Assembly (NCBI GenBank): GCA_026260175.1
Contig: JAKCWW010000115.1
Location: forward strand, 16,639-80,638
Direction: 5' to 3'
Length of the DNA: 64,000 nucleotides
Source of the DNA: Reticulitermes lucifugus
Lineage: Eukaryota; Arthropoda; Insecta; Blattodea; Rhinotermitidae
The position numbers and the translations under genes are program-made. Below the pieces are notes generated by a model that was not told the origin of the DNA, searched no databases, and saw nothing but the letters and a program-made list of their open reading frames with translations. Of the stretch, positions 60,835-64,000 are shown in pieces; the stretch's first letter is position 1, and each line of letters opens with the position of its first letter.

Positions 60835-60874
60835 CCCCAACACGTGTTTCGATCCTAGGATCATCGTCAGGGGG
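60835..60874 (-). ncRNA. Candidate hammerhead ribozyme, intact core
   Basis: Minus strand: CCCC (60874-60871), CUGACGA (60870-60864), one extra U, stem II GAUC..GAUC from a 12-bp palindrome, GAAAC (60850-60846), ACGU, GUU, then GGGG (60838-60835). CCCC/GGGG is a perfect stem I directly at the core. ACACGUGU at stem III is a perfect palindrome, so two molecules could pair, as proposed for Penelope-element hammerheads. Core bases are all conserved. The extra U between A9 and stem II departs from the canonical fold. Confidence 0.5.
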
Positions 60875-61754
60875 TTTATTTTTGAAAGCTAGTCACTTCA
60901 TATACATGATTTTAAATATTCTAACGGCACTTTAAAACTTATATATTGTAAGTTAAAATCTTGTAAAAAGAGTCGTTAAAATTGTAAAAGTACTGTCAAC
61001 AGTGTGAAATTTGAAAAGTAGTCTTTCCTTTATTATACACATCGCGTTGTGATAATGTATCAACTACTACTTAAGTGGCCTTACCGTTGCCCCAGTAACG
61101 GACGTTGTGATAATCAGCAATTTCTGCGCACAATTCGATGTCCCCCGAAATTAAATTTTATTGGCATTTTTATAGTACTAAAAATTGAAACTTTCTTAAG
61201 AAAATTTTGGCCGTAACTTCGCTTGGCCGCAAGTCGGAGAGTGGCTGTGCTTGGTTTATCTAAGTTACAAATGCTGTTCTCAGCAATCATCTTGCAACAC
61301 CCTCAATCTGCTTTCCACCCTTTCAGCGACAAACGTACGAGTATTTTCGCACGCCGTTAAACATGTTCAGCTGTAATTTTCACGTTACACTATTTCGATT
61401 TTTAGAAGGGACTGGCGTAAGTAAAATCCTTGAAGTCCTTTTTCACGTTTGTTTCATTTAGGTGCGCAACTGATAGCTCATTCCGAAAAATGAACCGACG
61501 TTTGGTGACTTACAAGAAAGAATCGTATGAACAACATGCACATTTGAAGAGATTTACTCTTCAATATCACCGTTAGGACGTTTATATGAAAAAGTAGGAA
61601 AGCAAGCAAACATGAAAAAACAAAAATTCGTAAAAAATTACGCCGGGAAATCTCATGCGAAAAGACCACTATTAAACAGTCGGCATAAGGCAATGCCTTG
61701 TTACAGTTTTTGCGTGGCTGGTTAAGGATCCAGTAAATGGGAAATGATTAAGAA
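60875..61754. other. No gene seen
   Basis: AT-rich. The part just beyond the ribozyme-like core (60880-61030) has repeated GTTAAAAT / TTGTAAAA strings and may belong to the same element. Confidence 0.35.
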
Positions 61755-61998
61755 ATTCTGTAAATTTCACCCTATAACCTGCCATGAAGACACAGAGGTC
61801 GATGAGAGGTATAACTTTCTCTCTCTTTAACCTCGGCCCTAGATAGGGGTAAGTGGTTAACGCCACTCCCCGGCCGCTTTACCCCCAGAAATGACCCGGT
61901 ACCCATTGTATAGGAGGCTGGGTGGACCCCACAGCCGGTCCGGAAAAGTGCGGAGCATCCCCCCCCCCACCGGATTTCGATCCCCGGACCGTCCTCAG
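61755..61998 (-). mobile_element. SINE-1 copy lacking the A-box part
   Basis: Minus orientation with 'taacctgccatgaagacaca', 'tttaacctcggccctagata', 'cggccgctttacccccagaa' and 'acccattgtataggaggctg' in order, then a B-box-like GGGGATCGAAATCCGG and truncation. Confidence 0.8.
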
Positions 61999-62365
61999 AA
62001 ACTAGGAAGATACAAATTATTATAAATTTAAAATATACATGTTTAGAAAGTATAAAACTGGAACATTGTATAAAATCTTCCAACATACATGTTATGCAAT
62101 AACCCCGAAATGGGAGAGGTTCAGAGCGTGTAGAAATGAAAAGAAGAAAAATAAGGAGCTGTAAATTAAGGTCATTCGATTTCCCTAAGCACGTGTCAGA
62201 AGAAATGACTGCCAAAATCTCAAGCTGACTGAGAAAAATCTACTCTGCAGATCCGAGTGAGATCCCCACCCCAGTGCGTAGCACTAACAGACCCACTCCC
62301 ACACGCTCAACCCCAGTCGTCCTGATGTATATAACACACCCATATTTCCCGGGGCGGCTACTGTT
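61999..62365. other. No gene seen
   Basis: Non-coding. A very weak trace of an FB-A left arm may lie at 62318-62345. Confidence 0.35.
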
Positions 62366-62475
62366 ATTAGATTATTTGACCCTGAAGATGAAGACACTAC
62401 GCTCCTTCGAAACATTTCGAAACTCCACTACTTGCCAGTCGACAGACGTTACAGAAGACGTGAATCTTCCAAAAT
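62366..62475. mobile_element. FB-A right arm
   Basis: Plus strand has UUGACC, CUGAAGA (62382-62388), a U, stem II GAAG/CUUC and GAAAC, the best-paired stem II in the FB-A family here. GUC is changed to AUU, so cleavage is not expected. The rest of the arm ('gacgttacagaagacgtgaa') is diverged. Confidence 0.6.
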
Positions 62476-64000
62476 GGGGACACTTTCTCTTGAATTAGAA
62501 GCCGGGGATTACAGCATGCAGTTCACCTCCATCAAGTGCCCAAGTTAAAACCGCGTGGAGCTATCGTCAATGGCCCATATTCACACGTACATGGCGCGGT
62601 GCTTACTTTTAAGCAAATAAATAAATCTACATCCAGGTCTAGGCCTACGTCTATACCCACATGAAGGTCGACCACACGATCACCATATCGTCTCAGTAGC
62701 ATCCAACCCTACACCTGCCTTAAGTTCTTCAAGCAAAGTATGCGAATTTCGTGTTCCTTTCAACATCGCTACTAGTCCCACTAACTGCAGTTCGATATAT
62801 TCTTGTAACTGTATAGGCCTACACCCTCACGGCCAAATATCATGTAATAAAACGTACGAGCCCAGTAAGGAGCAGACGCAAAGTTCCACGGTTTCCTAAC
62901 TTTAAATGACTGGATTACAGAAAAAAGGAATTCAAATACAGCATTATAAAGCATCTTAAAATGCACAGACGGTATTTTTCTTGCAATTATTAAAAATCTC
63001 ACGCGCCTTTAACGTAAATCATTATTATGCTTACGATTCAGGGAATATCCATTCTACATCAGAACTAAATACCTGCATATCAGTGTGTTGTGTGTGTGGC
63101 GAAAAGTCCATAAATATTAATATATTTCTAGCAAATTTTACATACATAGCCTAAAGACAAACACGCATCATCACTCTTAAATCTGCCAGTGTTGCCAACC
63201 TAGGCACACAGCCGGCTTGTGAATTTTAACAAATCCCACCTGAAGGAGACAATCATTATGCACATAAAACAACACAAAGCGAAAAAACATTTCAAATGCT
63301 AATGCACACAATAAAAGTTTTGTCCAGCCCGACCCACATTTGTTTATCAGTCTCTGGTGTTCACAATAATAACCTGTCAACATTTCCAGTTACCCAGATG
63401 GTTTCAGACTATCGACTTTTGAGAACGCAAAAAAAAATCTCACCAGTTCAAACCTCACGCAGTTCTCCCAAATTCACAATAGCACATTCTGAATGCTTCA
63501 GATCCCTTATTATCCCTCCCAAGTTATGTACGCATTTCTTGTTTCTTCCGTTCGAAATACATGTTTATACCATGTTGAAACCTTTTTAAATGCTGACAAG
63601 GAGGCATTTTGTTCCTTTTCGAATTTGTTGTTTTTAACACTTCAAATGAAATATTTCATTCACAGTGTATGAGTTATAATGTGGGTATAAACATTTCGGC
63701 GGAGCATACAGTATCCATTTTCGGGGTACTTCTAAGACCAAATCTCCGTGATCACCTCAATCTCGTAAATACTCCCTTTCCTAATTTCATACTGAACATG
63801 CATGGCTTTTAGGCAGTTTAAATCACGGATCACGTCGAAATACAGAAAAAGAAAAGGGCGCTTCCCGTTTTAAAAAGCCGTTCTGCAAACTCAGAATAAC
63901 TTCAAAATGGCAGAGGATTACAAACAGCAAAAAGCAAATATTCTTCGTAATGGTGCATTCTGAAGTACGGAACATTTAAGGAAAGGTGTAACTTATGATG
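62476..64000. other. No gene seen
   Basis: Non-coding to the window end. Frames of 67-97 codons on both strands have no recognised motifs. Confidence 0.4.

Noticed and set aside
1-64000. CRISPR array, operon, prophage or other prokaryotic system
   Set aside because: No evenly spaced short repeats with unique spacers and no bacterial-type genes; the sequence is clearly from an animal genome.

Overview
This 64 kb window looks like gene-poor, repeat-rich DNA from a large insect genome. I infer a polyneopteran such as a cockroach, termite or relative, from the dense tRNA-derived SINEs, the many decayed DNA transposons and non-LTR fragments, and the moderate GC. The host group is an inference; no host gene is firmly identified. 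There is no ribosomal RNA, no true tRNA gene and no bacterial-type operon. Almost every open frame under about 120 codons is chance or lies inside a repeat.

Host-gene signals are few and all on the minus strand. The best is a 191-nt exon candidate at 33917-34107: 63 hydrophobic, helix-rich codons ending exactly at a consensus donor. Weaker candidates are a 37-nt microexon (1286-1322) and a 78-nt exon (32551-32628). They could belong to one minus-strand gene with very long introns, but the phases of the pieces found do not join directly.

Repeats by region. 0-10 kb: SINE heads, a 277-bp inverted repeat (3891-4167), a 5 x 46-bp tandem array (5963-6192), a SINE with a 12-bp target duplication, a foldback element, a pogo-like MITE and another SINE. 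10-23 kb: more SINEs, a second pogo-like MITE, a SINE with a 10-bp duplication (20643-20919) and a broken Tc1/mariner-like transposase (22095-22835). 23-32 kb: a 449-bp hAT-type MITE with an 8-bp duplication (25131-25579), then a nest of foldback fragment, SINE containing a 125-N assembly gap, TTA microsatellite and another SINE. 32-45 kb: the best exon, several SINEs, foldback copies, a GC-rich inverted repeat and a foldback MITE. 45-64 kb: three non-LTR retrotransposon 3' relics, a CAG-rich minisatellite, SINEs and further foldback copies.

The most interesting pattern is a set of foldback elements that carry hammerhead-ribozyme-like cores in their arms. One family (called FB-A here) occurs at eight places; four or five of these keep both inverted arms. 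A second, unrelated inverted repeat at 3891-4167 has the same layout: one core per arm, each pointing outward. Two solo cores sit at 42081-42130 and 60835-60874; the latter has a complete CUGACGA...GAAAC core, a perfect four-pair stem I and a palindromic stem III. Penelope-like retroelements are known to carry hammerhead motifs in their terminal repeats, so these may be relics of such elements or of a non-autonomous family. All the cores share one extra U before stem II, which may affect activity.
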